From positions 30,362,059 through 30,384,558 of the forward strand of contig CM022672.1 of the NCBI GenBank assembly GCA_012295275.1: a stretch of 22,500 nt of DNA. The letters run 5' to 3'. Shown in pieces: positions 20,909 to 22,500 of the stretch (its first letter is position 1; every line of letters starts with the position of its first letter). The DNA comes from Chrysomallon squamiferum. Lineage: Eukaryota > Mollusca > Gastropoda > Neomphalida > Peltospiridae. The notes below the pieces were generated by a model. The model was not told where the DNA came from, did no database searches, and worked only from the letters and a program-made list of their open reading frames with translations. The translations under genes were made by a program, and so were the position numbers.

Positions 20909-21537
20909 AAAATCGGATTGGGAAATACAAGCTGTGACGTCACGGATGGGGTTTTCTAAAGAAGGGGCAAGACTGTACAATTAGACACCACAATGCCCAG
21001 ATTATGGTATAATTCTTGTTGTTGAATCATGTTACTAATTATGTCTTGCACCCATCAGCAGTTGTTTTGTTCTTCGTATTAGCCATGTTCTTGGAGAGAA
21101 AAAAAACAACAACAAATCTTCAGAACGAGTCTGAAAAGCGTGGGAAAATGTTGATTTGGAATCTAACAACACGCATACAGCAGACGACACCCGCTGAACA
21201 ACATTTTAAAACTGCAGATATTGTCGCGAGATTTTAAATATTAATCAATAAGTGTCGGTGTTACACGCACAATAAACAAAGTTAGTCAAAATTAAAAAAG
21301 AATCGTATTTATTCATTCGTTCATCATGCAGCACGATCAAAGTCAAATTTGTGCTTACTCTTGAGTGAACACAGCGTGAAATCCGGAATTAAGTTAACAA
21401 CGAAAACACCAAACACTAAGTCCAATAACCTCGGCTTCGTTTTGTAGTCGCAGCGCAGTAATCACGTTTCTAAGCCAGTAATTCGGCCTAATTAAACCAG
21501 AACTATTTATCATACATTTTTTTTCTTTGATAATAAA
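20909..21537. other. spacer between the duplicated blocks, no gene recognised
   Basis: Mixed, unique sequence. It begins with a GTGACGTCAC palindrome at 20934-20943. It may be the rest of a ~1.59 kb tandem unit whose second copy lies beyond the window. Short frames are present but none resembles a known protein. Confidence 0.4.
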
Positions 21538-21785
21538 ATAAACATCCAATTGAGTTCAAGTATTGTTCAGAGTTTTGGTGGAAATAACTCGGTTTAATGT
21601 AAAATAGATAACCAATCAAATTCAAGTATTGTTCGGTGTTTTGGTGGAAGTAACTCGGTTTAATGTAAGATAGATAACCAATCAAATCTGGTATTTCTAG
21701 GTGTTCTGGTGGAAGTAACTGGGTTTAATGAAAGGTAAACAAACAATCAAGTTCTTGCATTTTTCGATACGCGATGGAAGTAACA
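21538..21785. repeat. tandem repeat, ~65-base unit, about 3.7 copies
   Basis: Units contain AACCAATCAA-TTCAAGTATT, GTTTTGGTGGAAGTAACTCG and GTTTAATGTAA segments and begin at about 21540, 21609, 21675 and 21740. Units 1-3 are well conserved and the fourth is truncated and diverged. A minus-strand frame across it gives a repeating peptide, a by-product of the repeat. Confidence 0.9.
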
Positions 21786-21847
21786 ACAATCTGTTTTGTA
21801 ATTAATAAGCCAGCAACACGTGTAATATCTAGCTTATCACACACAAT
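21786..21847. other. short unique spacer
   Basis: Links the 65-base tandem array to duplication copy 2. Nothing recognisable. Confidence 0.5.
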
Positions 21848-22500
21848 CACTTTATACGTCTCACATATGCTGTACATTAGTCAAAATACCAAACTTGTTT
21901 ACTGGAATAAATAATGGAAAATAATGATCCTAGGTTCTTGTGTGTCAACCAAATCTATTTCAGAAAACGCTGCGAATGTAATTTTTAATTTAGATTTTAT
22001 TTAGATTTTTGAATTCTGTGATAATATTTGCTGGTCTGGCGCTATGTTAATAGAGATGAACCGAATTTTGTTGATATAAAAATATGATTTAATGAACGGA
22101 TTAATATGTCAAAATAACTACATAAGTTCTCAGCTTGCATCGTCACCTGTCACTTTTATTTATCACCTGGGTGTTAGACAGCTAGTGTTAAACTAACCTA
22201 TTTACAAGCTAACCTAATTTTGAACTGGACGCTTTTTTATTTTTTTATTTTACAAAATGTCCGAGTGACGATTTTGATTTCATAGATAATGTCGAGAACA
22301 ACAATACAGAGTGTTTTTTATTTTCAATTTAATAAACGCTAAAAAGTACACTAAAGCGGAAGGCGGATGCGTTATGCGTTATTGGACAAAGAAGAGGAGA
22401 TGAATGCAGACTGAGTCTGGCTGAGGATGTACTTTGTCACGCGGCTACGAATCAGAACGAATTCACGCTTCACGTAGTGATTCATGCGGCAAATGAGTAC
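21848..22500. repeat. direct duplication, copy 2 (cut by window end)
   Basis: Counterpart of 20263-20908. The minus-strand frame seen in copy 1 is kept, with two amino acid changes (Cys to Tyr, Glu to Lys) and one synonymous change over about 40 codons, ending at the same TAA. Since the match runs to the last base, the true end of the unit is not visible. Confidence 0.9.

Noticed and set aside
21538-21785. CRISPR-like array
   Set aside because: Units are contiguous with no unique spacers, the host is an animal, and there are no cas genes; it is a plain tandem repeat.

Overview
The window is nuclear DNA from an animal, probably a mollusc or another lophotrochozoan. The evidence is intron-split genes with GT-AG junctions, long AT-rich non-coding stretches packed with microsatellites and minisatellites, and two metazoan protein families. 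The species cannot be named from sequence alone. No bacterial, viral or CRISPR signature was seen.

Two protein-coding genes are supported, arranged tail to tail. On the + strand (about 1.4-7.9 kb) is an ankyrin-repeat/SOCS-box (ASB-type) gene. Its two main coding exons are 5185-5721 and 7314-7907, joined in phase 0, giving 373 residues from the ATG at 5194. Up to three candidate first exons or promoters lie upstream, near 1.4-1.56, 3.64-3.71 and 4.5-4.61 kb. Proteins of this type normally act as substrate receptors for Elongin B/C-Cullin5 ubiquitin ligases.

On the - strand (10689-12916, probably with more 5' exons upstream) is a class A GPCR resembling the ghrelin/growth-hormone-secretagogue and TRH receptor group. 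It has one exon for the N-terminus to the start of TM3 and one for TM3 to the C-terminus. The second exon carries two apparent frameshifts of opposite sign and a Gly in place of the acidic residue of the E/DRY motif. The gene is therefore either a decaying copy or is affected by assembly indels. A seven-unit minisatellite in its intron has multiplied the 3' splice site.

Layout: 0-1.26 kb microsatellites and a G-quadruplex motif; 1.3-7.9 kb ASB gene, with a MITE-like inverted-repeat element in its intron; 7.9-10.7 kb AT-rich convergent intergenic DNA; 10.7-12.9 kb GPCR exons; 12.9-20.2 kb repeat-rich DNA upstream of, or intronic to, the GPCR, with two complex tandem repeats, two nested hairpins, CRE palindromes and GT/CA/GA microsatellites; 20.26-22.5 kb two direct copies of a block of about 650 bp, 1.59 kb apart, the second cut by the window edge. 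The two genes have no evident joint function; their adjacency looks like ordinary genome order.
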